From an uncultured Microbacterium sp. (lineage in GTDB: Bacteria; Actinomycetota; Actinomycetes; Actinomycetales; Microbacteriaceae): a DNA stretch of 64,000 nt. The notes beneath the pieces are model-generated. The model searched no databases. It had not been told where the DNA came from and saw only the letters and a list, made by a program, of their open reading frames with translations. Both the position numbers and the translations under genes were made by a program. Shown here piece by piece: positions 1 through 8,668 of the stretch (position 1 is the first letter of the stretch; each line of letters opens with the position of its first letter). Location of the stretch: assembly GCF_947488465.1 (NCBI RefSeq), contig NZ_CANKZA010000005.1:206979-270978 (forward strand), given 5' to 3'.

Positions 1-327
1 CGATTCGGCGATCTGGCGCCCCACCGTGCGGATCGGGTTGAGGGCGGTCCGCGGTTCTTGGAAGACGATGCCGATCTCGTCGCCCCGCACACGCGCGAGG
101 TCACGGTCGGGGAGGCCGAGCAGTTCGCGGTCTCTCCAGCGGATGCTCCCGGAGGCGACGGCGCCCTCCGGGAGGAGGCCGAGCAGAGCCAGCGCGGTGA
201 GCGATTTGCCGGAGCCGGATTCACCGATGAGCCCGACGCGTGCGCCATCGGGGACGTCGAACGAGACGCCGTCGACGACCCGACGGCCGGCGATGTCGAT
301 CGTGAGGTCGGTCACCTGCAGGCTCAT
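1..327 (-). CDS. Peptide-type ABC importer ATP-binding subunit (N-terminal part; runs off window)
   Basis: This is the first 109 codons of a DppD/OppD-type ATPase that powers uptake through the two permeases encoded just upstream. Walker A (GESGSGKS) is at residues 35-42 and the Q-loop glutamine is about residue 90, followed by EPRTALNP, which is typical of peptide and nickel importers. The Walker B and signature regions lie outside the window. The ATG at 327 overlaps the permease stop as ATGA, so it is translationally coupled as the fourth gene of the operon. The exact substrate cannot be told from this part. Confidence 0.9.
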   Translation of the reverse strand, partial: MSLQVTDLTIDIAGRRVVDGVSFDVPDGARVGLIGESGSGKSLTALALLGLLPEGAVASGSIRWRDRELLGLPDRDLARVRGDEIGIVFQEPRTALNPIRTVGRQIAES

Positions 328-1217
328 GCGACCACCACCGGAACGTGGGTGCGTGCGGCCGTGTTGCGCCGAGACAGGGTCGGGTCGGTGGCTTCGCGCA
401 AGCCGTCGCCCCAGAGGTTGAGACCGAGGACGGTGAGCGTGATCGCAAGCCCTGGCCAGACGACCGTGAGCGGGTGCACGGAGATGTAGGACTGGAGCTC
501 CGCGAGGAGCAATCCCCACGACGGCTCCGTGGGGGGAGCGCCGAACCCCAGATAGGACAGGCCCGCTTCGGCGAGGACCGCGACGGCCATGCCCCAGGAC
601 AACTGCACGATGAAGACCGGTGCGACATTGGGAAGCAGGTGGCGCCAGAGGTTCTGCCACGGGCTGAGGCCACTCGCGCGCCCGGCCACGACGAAGTCGC
701 TGTGCAGCACCCGCCGAAGCTCCGGACGGGTCACTCGCGCGATGTTCACGCCGAATCCGATGCCGACCGAGACGATCACGACCCAGAGCGACCCGCCCCA
801 GACCGCCGAGACCATCATCGCGATCAGCAACACGGGGAACGCGATGAGGATGTCCACGAGGACCGCGACGCTCTCTCGCACCCAGCGGTGGGTCAGTGCG
901 CCGAGGGCAGCCAGCGCCAGTCCGATCATCGTGGCGATGAGTCCCGCGCCGATCGCAACCCAGACCGTCGTGCGGGCGCCCGCCATCAACAGGCTCGCGA
1001 TGTCGCGACCCGATCCGTCGGTGCCGAGCACGTGCGGCCAGCCGGGGGGCGCCCACCGGTGGGTGATATCGACACTCTTCGGGTCGAAGGGCAGCCAGAA
1101 GAGACTGATCAGCGCGACCAGTCCCACCACGGCCACCACGATGATTCCGAACCGGCTGGTCGACAACGCCCACACGCGTGCGGCCCACGCGAACCGGGGT
1201 GGTGCGTTCCTGGTCAT
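324..1217 (-). CDS. Peptide-type ABC importer permease, DppC/OppC family
   Basis: Encodes a 297-residue inner-membrane permease. After a cytoplasmic N-terminus there is a hydrophobic segment near residues 20-40, then the conserved HVLGTDGSGRD stretch of DppC-type proteins and several further membrane helices. The cytoplasmic EAA loop (AGRASGLSPWQNLWRHLLP) that docks on the ATPase is present. The ATG at 1217 overlaps the stop of the preceding permease by 4 nt, and its own stop overlaps the ATPase start by 4 nt. Dipeptides, oligopeptides or nickel are possible cargo; the family does not decide this. Confidence 0.93.
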   Translation of the reverse strand: MTRNAPPRFAWAARVWALSTSRFGIIVVAVVGLVALISLFWLPFDPKSVDITHRWAPPGWPHVLGTDGSGRDIASLLMAGARTTVWVAIGAGLIATMIGLALAALGALTHRWVRESVAVLVDILIAFPVLLIAMMVSAVWGGSLWVVIVSVGIGFGVNIARVTRPELRRVLHSDFVVAGRASGLSPWQNLWRHLLPNVAPVFIVQLSWGMAVAVLAEAGLSYLGFGAPPTEPSWGLLLAELQSYISVHPLTVVWPGLAITLTVLGLNLWGDGLREATDPTLSRRNTAARTHVPVVVA

Positions 1218-2164
1218 TCCGCCTCCCGCTGCCGGGGGTCGATGACCCGGTGAAGCAGATCGACGACGAAGCCGACGACCAGCACGAACCCCGTCAGGAC
1301 GAGGAGTTCGCCCTGCACTTTCGGCAGATCGCGGTTGCCGACGTCGGCAACCAGCATCCGCCCGACGCCCGGGAGACCGAACAACTGCTCGATCACGACG
1401 GCGCCGACGATGATCCCGGCGATCTGTAGACCGAGGACCGTGATGATCGACAGGCCGACGGTGGGCAGGCCGTGCCGAAGGAGCGCCTGCGTGCGGGTGA
1501 GGCCCTTGGCCGCCGCGGTGCGGACGAAGTCCTGCCCGACCGCCTGGAGCGTCGCGGATCGGACGAAGCGCAGCAGCATCGCACCTTCCACGACGCCGAT
1601 GGTGATCGCCGGGAGCAGCAACGAGCGCAAGGCCAGGCCCGGATCCGACCAGCCGCCGCGCGGAAAACCCTGTGCGGGCAGCCAGCCGAGCCACACCGCG
1701 AAGACGAGCACGAGCATCATCCCGGCCCACACGACCGGGACGGCGGCGAGCGTCTGCGCACCGACACTGAGCGCGGTGCCGTCGGGCCTGCCGCGGCGCA
1801 TCGCCGAGAGCACGCCGAAGGGGAGAGCGATCAGCAACGCCACGGTGAGGGAGAGGATGCCGAGGGGAACGGTCACCTGTGCCTTCTGGGCCAGTTCCGC
1901 CCCGACGGGGGCGCCGGTCAGCAGTGACGTGCCGAGATCGCCGCGCAGGACGCCGGCGATCCACGACAGGTATTGGGCGAGGAGGGGAGTGTCCAGTCCC
2001 AGGCGCTCGCGGATCGCGTCGACCTGCTCGGGGGTCGACCCCACCCCGGCGATGAGTTGGGCCACATCGCCGGGGAGGATCCGCAGGGTGAGGAAGATCA
2101 GCGCACTGGCGACGAACAGGCCCAGCAGCAGCAGGGCCAGTCGCGTCAGCGCGTAGCGGATCAC
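1214..2164 (-). CDS. Peptide-type ABC importer permease, DppB/OppB family
   Basis: Encodes a 316-residue integral membrane permease with the N-terminal helix and the RLGLDTPLLAQY stretch typical of DppB, then multiple helices and an EAA loop (RTAAAKGLTRTQALLRHGLP). I chose the GTG at 2164 because it overlaps the stop of the binding-protein gene as GTGA and gives the usual family length. Far longer upstream extensions in this frame merely run antisense-like through the binding-protein gene. It partners the DppC-type permease to form the transmembrane channel. Confidence 0.93.
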   Translation of the reverse strand: MIRYALTRLALLLLGLFVASALIFLTLRILPGDVAQLIAGVGSTPEQVDAIRERLGLDTPLLAQYLSWIAGVLRGDLGTSLLTGAPVGAELAQKAQVTVPLGILSLTVALLIALPFGVLSAMRRGRPDGTALSVGAQTLAAVPVVWAGMMLVLVFAVWLGWLPAQGFPRGGWSDPGLALRSLLLPAITIGVVEGAMLLRFVRSATLQAVGQDFVRTAAAKGLTRTQALLRHGLPTVGLSIITVLGLQIAGIIVGAVVIEQLFGLPGVGRMLVADVGNRDLPKVQGELLVLTGFVLVVGFVVDLLHRVIDPRQREAE

Positions 2165-3672
2165 CCCTCGCTCTTGACCAGTTCTGCCAGGTTGAGGCGC
2201 TCGTTGGCGTTCACGGTCGGCATGCCGGCGACATTCGTGGCGATGGCGACCACGGAGGCACCGTTGTAGAGCCAATCGGCGGCCATGTCTTCCGACACGA
2301 TCTTCGCTGCCTCTTGGAGGAGGGCGGCAGCAGCCTCGTCGTCGGTGGCAGCCAGCGAGTCGGCGTAGAGCTTCTGCACCTCGGCGTTGTCGTAGGCGAA
2401 GTAGTAGTCCGGGTTCGCCCAGTTCTCGAAGTCGCGCGCTTCGGTATGCAACACGAAGCTCAGCTCGTAGTTCTTGTTGACGTACACGTCCTGCAACCAC
2501 GCCGAGAACTCGACCGCGTTGACTTTCAGGGTGATGCCCACGTCGTTGAGGTTCGACACCAAAATCTGCGACACGGTCGTTCCGTAGAACGAGGGGATCG
2601 TGAGGGTCAGCGTGATGTCTTCGGCGTCTGCTTCGGCGAGCAGTTCCTTGGCCGCGGCCGGATCGAACGGGGCGACGGATTCGAGGTCTTCGTAGCCGGG
2701 ATCGAGCTCGGGGATCGGGCCGTATTGGGTCTGACCGGCCGCGAGCGCCTCGACGATCGCGTTCTTGTCGATTGCCTGACGGATCGCCTGACGTACGCGG
2801 ATGTCGCTCAGCGGCTCCGTGGTGGAGTTCATCGCCAGCGTGCCCTTGTCGGTGGACTTGCCGAGCGTGATCGCGAAATCGCCGTTCGCTTCGATCTGGT
2901 CGGTCAGGTTCGCATCGAAACCGGTCAGCACATCCATCTCGCCCGCCAGAGCGGCGTTGAGCGCTGCCTGGGTCTCGGGGATGTAGTCGAAGACGACCTC
3001 GGCGACCTGAGCCTTCTCGCCCCAGTAGGCGTCGTTGCGCGCGAAGGTGATCGAGTCGCCCTGCTTCCAATCGGTGAGGGTGAACGGCCCGGTGCCGTTG
3101 GCGGCCGTCTTCCGGTCGGTCGCATCGTCCTTCTTGAGGATCAGTCCGGCGCGACCGGTGAGGTTCCACAGGAGTGAGGAGTCCGGCTGGCTGAGGGTCA
3201 GGGTGATCGTTTGCCCCTCGGCCGCGATGGAGGCCACGTTCGCCAGACGCGCGGAGTCGCGGTAGCTGGCGGTGTCCTTGACCTGCTGCAGCGACCACAC
3301 CACGTCGTCGGGGGTGAGGGCCTCGCCGTTCTGGAACGTCACACCCTCGCGGAGGGTGAAGGTGTAGGTCAGGCCGTCGGCGGACACGTCGTAGTCGCTC
3401 GCGAGAGTCGGCACGATCTCCTGCTCGTCGGTCCGCGAGACGAGGCCCTGGTAGACGTTGTCGATCAGGATCTGGTCGAGGGCGGCGCCCGCGGTCTCGC
3501 GGATGTCGAGGTTGCCCGGTTCGGCGACGAGGCGGATCACGACGGACGCGTCCGGGTCGGGCGTGCCGGTCGTGGCGGAAGGTGTCGGTGCAGTGGGTCC
3601 CGTGCACGCGGTGAGAAGGAGCGCGCCGGCCGCGAGCAGAGCGGTCGCGGCCAAGGCAGTTCGGCGGAACAT
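2161..3672 (-). CDS. ABC importer substrate-binding lipoprotein, family 5
   Basis: Encodes a 503-residue extracellular lipoprotein that captures the substrate for the downstream permeases. It starts MFRRTALAA, followed by a hydrophobic stretch and an LLTAC lipobox, so it should be lipid-anchored at a cysteine near residue 21. The body has SBP_bac_5 features such as LTYTFTLREGVTFQNGEAL and the repeated domain pattern of peptide or nickel binding proteins. An AAAGGAC ribosome-binding site lies about 10 nt upstream of the ATG at 3672. It is the first gene of a four-gene operon joined by 4-nt overlaps; the promoter should lie in 3673-3810, where I recognise no operator. Confidence 0.92.
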   Translation of the reverse strand: MFRRTALAATALLAAGALLLTACTGPTAPTPSATTGTPDPDASVVIRLVAEPGNLDIRETAGAALDQILIDNVYQGLVSRTDEQEIVPTLASDYDVSADGLTYTFTLREGVTFQNGEALTPDDVVWSLQQVKDTASYRDSARLANVASIAAEGQTITLTLSQPDSSLLWNLTGRAGLILKKDDATDRKTAANGTGPFTLTDWKQGDSITFARNDAYWGEKAQVAEVVFDYIPETQAALNAALAGEMDVLTGFDANLTDQIEANGDFAITLGKSTDKGTLAMNSTTEPLSDIRVRQAIRQAIDKNAIVEALAAGQTQYGPIPELDPGYEDLESVAPFDPAAAKELLAEADAEDITLTLTIPSFYGTTVSQILVSNLNDVGITLKVNAVEFSAWLQDVYVNKNYELSFVLHTEARDFENWANPDYYFAYDNAEVQKLYADSLAATDDEAAAALLQEAAKIVSEDMAADWLYNGASVVAIATNVAGMPTVNANERLNLAELVKSEG

Positions 3673-3810
3673 GGAGAGGGAGGTCCTTTCGCAGGGAGCA
3701 GGCGTGCGTCGTTGCTGAACCGGCACGGTCTGCGGACTCGGGTGCGCGTAACAGCCTAAGGTCCGTCAGGGATGCGGCGTGCATCCCCCGTCATCAACCG
3801 ACGCAGATCC

Positions 3811-4764
3811 TCAGTTCTTCCCGGAGTCCGCGCCCGCGATCGCGGCGACGATCGCGGCGAGTTCCCTCGGCGCCTCCTCCTGAACGTTGTGGCCCGAGGC
3901 CACCGCGATGATCGTCGCCTCCGCGTTCTTCGTCCGGTAGTCGGCGACATCCTGAGCGGTCAAGAATCCGCGCTCGCCGTAGACGAGCGTGAGGGGAGCG
4001 CGCACCGTGGCGAGGTCTTCCCAGCCGGAGGCGGCGAGGACTCCGCGGAGGGCATCTTGTCCCTGCCGTGCCGACTGTGCAGCGAGGGGATCTTCCGCCA
4101 TCGCAGCCGCGAGGTGCGCGAAGTGGTGCTTCCATTCCACCCGACCATCGGGGCGGATGCGGGAGTTCAGGAACACCCCGCGGGTGGCGGCTTCGCGAGT
4201 TCCCCCGAGCCCGAACTCCACAGCGCGCTCGACGAGCTCGTCGCGCGTCGCCCAATCGGTCGGGCCGGCGAAGAACGCGGCGATCTGGCTGGCGCCGCCG
4301 TTCGGATCGATGCCGGGCGAGATGTCGACGATCACGAGCTCCCGCACGAGGTCGGGGCGGGATGCCGCGAGCGCCGCCGCGGTCAATCCGCCGAGCGATT
4401 GCCCCACAAGTACCTGAGGGCCGTGCGTCCACGCGGCGACCACCTCTGCGATGTCCTGCGCCAGGTGTCGTCCGGTGTACGCGGCGTCGTCCCGCCACGA
4501 TGAATCGCCGTGGCCGGGGAGATCCAGTGCCAGCGCGGGGAGCCCCAGTGCGATCACGGTCGTGTCCCACGTGTGCGCGTTCAAACCCGCGCCGTGCAGA
4601 AACGTCACGACCGGGGGAGTGAATGCTCCGGAAACGGGGTCTCCGTAGTGCAATCCGCTGACGGAGCGGCCGTCGGGGAGGTCGAAGGACAGGCGCCGCA
4701 CCGGCGGTACTCGGTCCGAGTCGATGTCACGAGCCTGGGCAGGAAGGAACTGGAATTCATCCAT
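3811..4764 (-). CDS. Alpha/beta-fold hydrolase
   Basis: Encodes a 317-residue cytoplasmic hydrolase of unknown substrate. It shows the oxyanion-type HGAGLN motif (residues 57-62), DLPGHGDS (81-88), the nucleophile elbow GQSLGG with Ser123, and a C-terminal GHNVQEE histidine. The acid residue is less obvious; VYGERG sits where an Asp is common. The ATG at 4764 is preferred, but an in-frame ATG six codons upstream (4782) is also possible. It is divergent from the AhpD-like gene across only 56 nt. Esterase, haloperoxidase-like or lactonase activity cannot be separated by eye. Confidence 0.85.
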   Translation of the reverse strand: MDEFQFLPAQARDIDSDRVPPVRRLSFDLPDGRSVSGLHYGDPVSGAFTPPVVTFLHGAGLNAHTWDTTVIALGLPALALDLPGHGDSSWRDDAAYTGRHLAQDIAEVVAAWTHGPQVLVGQSLGGLTAAALAASRPDLVRELVIVDISPGIDPNGGASQIAAFFAGPTDWATRDELVERAVEFGLGGTREAATRGVFLNSRIRPDGRVEWKHHFAHLAAAMAEDPLAAQSARQGQDALRGVLAASGWEDLATVRAPLTLVYGERGFLTAQDVADYRTKNAEATIIAVASGHNVQEEAPRELAAIVAAIAGADSGKN

Positions 4765-4820
4765 CGGGCCATTCTGGCCCATCCCAGGGCGAGGTCGGTC
4801 GGCGGTCGTAGGCTGGAGTC

Positions 4821-5309
4821 ATGACCCAGGAACGACGCGTGCATCTCTCCCGATCGGCGCGCCCGGCCTACGACGCGCTCGAGGCCTTTTCGCAGACCGT
4901 CGGCACGCTCGCGGCAGATGCGGGAATCGACGATCGCCTCAAGGAGATCGCGCTGATCCACGCCTCGCAGCTCAACGGGTGCGCGTACTGCGTGCGCGTG
5001 CACGTGGATCGTGCGGTGACCGCGGGGATGTCGGCAGATGAGATCGCGCAGATTGCGACGTGGCGAGAGTCGGGAGTCTTCACGCCCCGTGAGCGCGCGG
5101 CTCTCGAATTGACCGAGTCGTACGTCTTCATCCACGAGGACGGCATCTCCGACGAGGTCTACGACCATGTCGGCGGAATCCTGACCGAGGGGGAGTACGT
5201 CGCGCTGAGCTGGCTGCTCGTGTCGATCAATGCCTTCAACCGCATCACGATTGCGGGGAAGTATCCCGTGCCGCGCCGGCACGGGGCCGCGGCGGAACCG
5301 TCGGCGTGA
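4821..5309 (+). CDS. AhpD-like carboxymuconolactone decarboxylase family protein
   Basis: Encodes a 162-residue all-helical protein with the CMD/AhpD signature around ASQLNGCAYCVRVH, giving a CXXC pair (C54/C57) and a nearby histidine at 61. In this family the pair does thiol-based peroxide reduction or acts as a proton relay. The later EALSWLLVSINAFNR-like segment matches the second family helix pair. The stop overlaps the next gene start (GTGA), so the two are translationally coupled. The substrate is unknown; redox defence is a reasonable inference. Confidence 0.85.
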   Translation: MTQERRVHLSRSARPAYDALEAFSQTVGTLAADAGIDDRLKEIALIHASQLNGCAYCVRVHVDRAVTAGMSADEIAQIATWRESGVFTPRERAALELTESYVFIHEDGISDEVYDHVGGILTEGEYVALSWLLVSINAFNRITIAGKYPVPRRHGAAAEPSA

Positions 5310-6016
5310 CGGTCCCTGGCACCCTCAACTTCCGCGATGTCGGCGGGCTCCCCGCCGCCGGGTTCGTCACGCGCGAGGGTGTCCTTTTCCGCTCCGGCAA
5401 CCTGGCACGGCTCGCGGACGACGGGCGCGGAGCGCTGGGCGCGCTCGGCATCCGCCGCATCGTCGACCTGCGTGAGGATGATGAACTCGCGCGGGACCCC
5501 AGCCTGGTCGGCGGTCTTGACATCGAGACGGTGCGCGCTCCCCTGTTCCTGGGGTCCACGGCGTCGTTCTTCACGCACGATGTGTCGCTCGCTGAGATGT
5601 ACCGGGGTCTCATCGACGACGCCGCCGAACGCATCGTCGAGGTCGTGCGAGCGGTGCTGGCCGATCAACCCGTCCTGGTGCATTGCACGGTGGGCAAGGA
5701 TCGCACGGGGGTGGCAGTCGCCCTCATCCTCGCTGCCGTCGGCGTCGACGAGGAAGCGGTGATCGCCGACTATGCGCGCACCGAGACCCTCCTGCCCGCG
5801 GAGCGCAATGAACGGGTCGTCTCGTTTCTCCGGGGGCTGCATCCCGAAGCTGTCCACCTCGAAGAACTCGCCACGCGGTCGCCGGCGCCGGTGATGCGGG
5901 GGATGCTCGCGGACCTGAGTGCGCGCTTCGGCGCGCCGGTGGAGTACCTGCGCGCCCACGGGCTGACCGACCCCGAGATCGTCGAACTGCGTCGGGTACT
6001 GGTGCACGTCCACTGA
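5306..6016 (+). CDS. Tyrosine/serine protein phosphatase, Tyr_phosphatase3 family
   Basis: Encodes a 236-residue protein that begins with GTLNFRDVGG, the characteristic start of bacterial Tyr_phosphatase3 proteins (MptpB-like). The P-loop HCTVGKDRTG has the CX5R signature, with catalytic Cys127 and Arg133. No signal peptide is seen, so it is cytoplasmic or exported by a non-classical route. The GTG start at 5306 overlaps the AhpD-like stop by 4 nt. MptpB acts on phosphotyrosine and phosphoinositides; a general protein or small-molecule phosphatase role is inferred here. Confidence 0.9.
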   Translation: MTVPGTLNFRDVGGLPAAGFVTREGVLFRSGNLARLADDGRGALGALGIRRIVDLREDDELARDPSLVGGLDIETVRAPLFLGSTASFFTHDVSLAEMYRGLIDDAAERIVEVVRAVLADQPVLVHCTVGKDRTGVAVALILAAVGVDEEAVIADYARTETLLPAERNERVVSFLRGLHPEAVHLEELATRSPAPVMRGMLADLSARFGAPVEYLRAHGLTDPEIVELRRVLVHVH

Positions 6017-6025
6017 GGTCGACGC

Positions 6026-6059
6026 TAAGGTGAGGCTCCCCTTCCTTCGGGGGTATAGT
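6026..6059 (+). promoter_or_regulatory. Putative DtxR/IdeR iron box and promoter of the SIP-like gene
   Basis: Positions 6026-6044 match 13 of 19 bases of the actinobacterial iron-box consensus (two facing TTAGG/CCTAA half-sites around a GGCT centre). A TATAGT hexamer at 6054-6059 lies 10 nt before the ATG at 6069, so transcription would begin at or next to the start codon. The box would cover the -35 area, as expected for iron-dependent repression. The match is by eye. Confidence 0.5.
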
Positions 6060-6068
6060 GGGAGCACG

Positions 6069-6533
6069 ATGACCGCACTCGCCCCGCACAACGACACCGC
6101 CTGCAAGGCGTCTCGTCACACGCGGGTGCAGCACCTGATCACGGCGGACGAGTCGTCGCTCGCTGAGCTCGAGGTGCTGCTGGCGACGTTGCCGATCTGC
6201 TCGACGGGCCGCGTGTTCATCGAGGTGACCGATGCCGCTTCGGCCCGGGACATCACCGTTCCGGCACGGATGATCGTCACCTGGCTCGACCGCTCCCGCC
6301 GCTCGGGTAACCCCGGATCCGGCCGCTCCTGCGCCCCCGGGCAAGCCCTCGCACGCGCCGTGACGGCCTGGGCAGACGAGATGCTGTGCGATGGGTCCGA
6401 CGGCACTCGCGTCTCCCTCCTGGGCGGCTTCCTCGGGACAGCCGACATCTTTGAGCACCTCACGACGCGTCGCGGTGTCGCCGTCGACGCGATCCACGTG
6501 CCCGAACGCTTCAGTGTTGCCCTCGCGCGCTGA
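6069..6533 (+). CDS. Small SIP-domain-like (siderophore-interacting type) protein
   Basis: Encodes 154 residues resembling the C-terminal NAD(P)H-binding lobe of siderophore-interacting ferric reductases. The region HLITADESSLAELEVLLATL followed by a valine-rich strand and ITVPARMIVTWLDR matches that lobe's order. The FAD-binding N-terminal lobe is absent, so it cannot be a full reductase alone. It has no Shine-Dalgarno sequence and a -10 box immediately upstream, consistent with leaderless translation. The iron box before it supports an iron-linked role. It could also be an unrelated protein of the same fold; moderate certainty. Confidence 0.6.
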   Translation: MTALAPHNDTACKASRHTRVQHLITADESSLAELEVLLATLPICSTGRVFIEVTDAASARDITVPARMIVTWLDRSRRSGNPGSGRSCAPGQALARAVTAWADEMLCDGSDGTRVSLLGGFLGTADIFEHLTTRRGVAVDAIHVPERFSVALAR

Positions 6534-6977
6534 TCAGCGGCGGACGTAGTTCCCGTCTTCGAGACCCGCGAGGATCTCGAACCTGTTCGTGAGCGGATTG
6601 CGCCCGGCGAGCAGATACAGGATCGGCATGAGAAAGCCGTACCGTCGCCACTGCCTCGCGTGGACGGCCTCGTGGCGGAGGACCGCATCGGTCACGCGCG
6701 CCTCGCCGGTGAGAAAGCACGTTCCGACGCAGACACCGCCGCGCCGGAATGCCCAGTTCGGCATGCCGGTGAACACCCACAGCCCGGCCCGGTGCTCGAT
6801 GCGTCCCGTCGAGAGCAGCGATCCCCACAGGAACCCGACCGATGTACCCCACCAGGAGCCGACGAGGCTCACGGGTGAGTCGAGCAGGAACGAGGGGAGT
6901 GCGGCATCCATGCGGGCGCCCCGGTCGACTGCGCGCTGCGCGCGGTCCTGCCATCCGACCGGCGGTGCGGCGATCAC
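6534..6977 (-). CDS. Small HExxH-motif protein of unknown function
   Basis: Encodes a 147-residue protein with HEAVHARQW at residues 102-110, which has the HExxH arrangement of zinc metallopeptidases. Two hydrophobic stretches (about residues 38-58 and 114-123) suggest membrane association. Relatives in actinobacteria are often labelled Fe-S oxidoreductase, but I see no cysteine cluster to support that name. The GTG at 6977 overlaps the stop of the arginase-family gene as GTGA, so the two are co-translated. It converges with the SIP-like gene with no spacing. Enzymatic activity is unproven. Confidence 0.65.
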   Translation of the reverse strand: MIAAPPVGWQDRAQRAVDRGARMDAALPSFLLDSPVSLVGSWWGTSVGFLWGSLLSTGRIEHRAGLWVFTGMPNWAFRRGGVCVGTCFLTGEARVTDAVLRHEAVHARQWRRYGFLMPILYLLAGRNPLTNRFEILAGLEDGNYVRR

Positions 6978-7783
6978 GTGAGAGCCCCGAGAACGCGCAG
7001 AATCGTGCCGAGGTCATCGACGGCGGCAGCGGGCGAGGAAGGGGCGAAGCCGGCGATCGAGGCGCCCACGAGGTGCGCATGGCCACGGATAGCGACGATC
7101 GCGCCGGTCAGCTGCTCCAGCGACAGGCCGAACGGGACAGGCAAGGCCACGGCTCCCAGCACCGCCGGGTCGAGGACGTCCAGGTCGACGTGGATGTAGA
7201 CCGAGGTGCCGCCGGTCGCGCGGACGGCAGCGGTCAGTGCGGTCGGGTCGGCGAGATCGGCGATGCGGACGGTGCGCAGGCCCCGCTCCTGGACGAACTC
7301 CCACTCGGCGTCGTCGAACGCACGCGCCCCGGCGAGGATGACGCGGTCGCGCGAGACGCCGCCGGACGGCAGATCGACCCTGTCGAAGGTCGCTCGCAGT
7401 GCCATGCCGGCCAAGGAACCGGACTCGCTCGACGCGGGTGAATGCAGGTCGGCGTGTGCGTCGAACCAGACGACCACGAGGTCGTCGTGCCGCGACGCGG
7501 CGTGCGCGATGGCCGGGACCGCGATCCCGCAGTCGCCGCCGATGACGATCGCCGGCTCGTCGGATGCGTCGAGGGCTTCCGTCACGTTCTCAGCGACGCG
7601 GTTCACCGCGCTGAAACGTCGGATGCCGGTCCCCAGCGACTCGCCGGCCTCGATCGGCACGTCGACACGGACCGTCGCCGCGCGCGGCAGGTCGCCGGCG
7701 ATCGCCTCGGCCCCGTCGATCAACTGCATCGCTCGAGTGGAGGGAGAGCCCTGCCACTGCGGGGCCACCAGGTATCGCGTCAT
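6974..7783 (-). CDS. Arginase/agmatinase family protein with an altered metal site
   Basis: Encodes a 269-residue ureohydrolase-fold protein. WFDAHADLHS (Asp/His/Asp metal ligands, residues 107-115) and HVDLDVLDP (Asp ligands near the C-terminus) are present. The usual GGDHS motif reads GGDCG (82-86), so one manganese-binding histidine is replaced. This makes true arginase activity uncertain, although di-metal variants exist. I took the ATG at 7783 because the 22-codon extension upstream is arginine-rich and unlike the family. It is followed by the co-translated HExxH gene. Confidence 0.82.
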   Translation of the reverse strand: MTRYLVAPQWQGSPSTRAMQLIDGAEAIAGDLPRAATVRVDVPIEAGESLGTGIRRFSAVNRVAENVTEALDASDEPAIVIGGDCGIAVPAIAHAASRHDDLVVVWFDAHADLHSPASSESGSLAGMALRATFDRVDLPSGGVSRDRVILAGARAFDDAEWEFVQERGLRTVRIADLADPTALTAAVRATGGTSVYIHVDLDVLDPAVLGAVALPVPFGLSLEQLTGAIVAIRGHAHLVGASIAGFAPSSPAAAVDDLGTILRVLGALT

Positions 7784-7858
7784 GGCTCTATCCTCTCGCG
7801 CACGGACGACGACGCGGCGCCGAGCCCGAAGGCCCGGCGCCGCGCGCACCCACCGGTC

Positions 7859-8596
7859 TTACTGTTCGATCGCCGCGGTGCTCGGGCCACCGGCCTTCAG
7901 TGCGGCCAGGCGTGCCTCGACCTCGGTGAGCTCGCCGACGTCATCCAGCGAGGAGAACTGCGCGTCGAGGCTCGACGCTGCCAGCTCCGCCTTGCCGGAG
8001 GCCAGGGCCTCCTGGCGGCGGACCTTGTCTTCGAAACGGCCGAGCTCGCTCGTCGGGTCGAGCACGTCGATCGACTTGACCGCGTCGTGGACCTTGTTCT
8101 GCGCCTCCGCCGACTTGGCGCGGGCGAGCAACTCGGAGCGCTTCGAGCGCAGCTCTTCGAGCTTGCCCTTCATGCCGTTGAGGCCGTCCTTGAGCTTGTC
8201 GACGACCTCGGTCTGCGCCGCAATCGCCGGGGCGATCGCGTGCGCTTCGTTCTCTTCGCTGATCTGGCGCTGCAGCGCGATCTTCGCGAGGTTGTCGAAC
8301 TTGTCGGCGTCGGTGGCGTTGCCGCTCGTGCGCAGCTCGTCGGCCTTCTTGCTCGCGGCGAGGGCCTTGTTGCCCCACTCGGTGGCCGACTTGACGTCTT
8401 CCTCGTGGTCACGCTCGAGAAGGCGGAGGTTGCCGATCGTCTCGGCGATGGCCGACTCTGCGTCGGCGATGTTGTTGGTGTAGTCGCGCACGAGCTGGTC
8501 GAGCATCTTCTGCGGGTCTTCCGCAGAGTCGAGCAAGGCGTTGATGTTCGCCTTCATGAGCGTGGAGATGCGACCGAAAATGGACTGCTTTGCCAT
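7859..8596 (-). CDS. pspA: PspA/IM30 family membrane-stress protein
   Basis: Encodes a 245-residue, almost wholly alpha-helical coiled-coil protein beginning MAKQSIFGRISTLMKANINALLD, with the charged heptads of PspA/Vipp1 proteins (cut here to family features). These proteins bind the inner face of the cytoplasmic membrane and preserve it under stress. There is no E. coli-type pspB/pspC nearby; instead the TPM-domain gene lies just upstream in the same direction with a 72-nt gap, a pairing common in actinobacteria. The C-terminal segment is Ala-rich and low in conservation. Confidence 0.9.
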   Translation of the reverse strand: MAKQSIFGRISTLMKANINALLDSAEDPQKMLDQLVRDYTNNIADAESAIAETIGNLRLLERDHEEDVKSATEWGNKALAASKKADELRTSGNATDADKFDNLAKIALQRQISEENEAHAIAPAIAAQTEVVDKLKDGLNGMKGKLEELRSKRSELLARAKSAEAQNKVHDAVKSIDVLDPTSELGRFEDKVRRQEALASGKAELAASSLDAQFSSLDDVGELTEVEARLAALKAGGPSTAAIEQ

Positions 8597-8668
8597 CGGT
8601 TTTCCTTTTCTATACGGGTGGATGGAGGTGAACGGCGGATGCCGGTGAGGAAGGGGTGATGCGGATGG

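Noticed and set aside
5159..6106. 315-codon minus-strand frame over the AhpD-like and phosphatase genes
   Set aside because: It is a shadow of two genes with clear catalytic motifs.
6534..6977. Fe-S oxidoreductase
   Set aside because: This label is common for relatives, but no cysteine cluster is present; the HExxH motif is the only visible feature.
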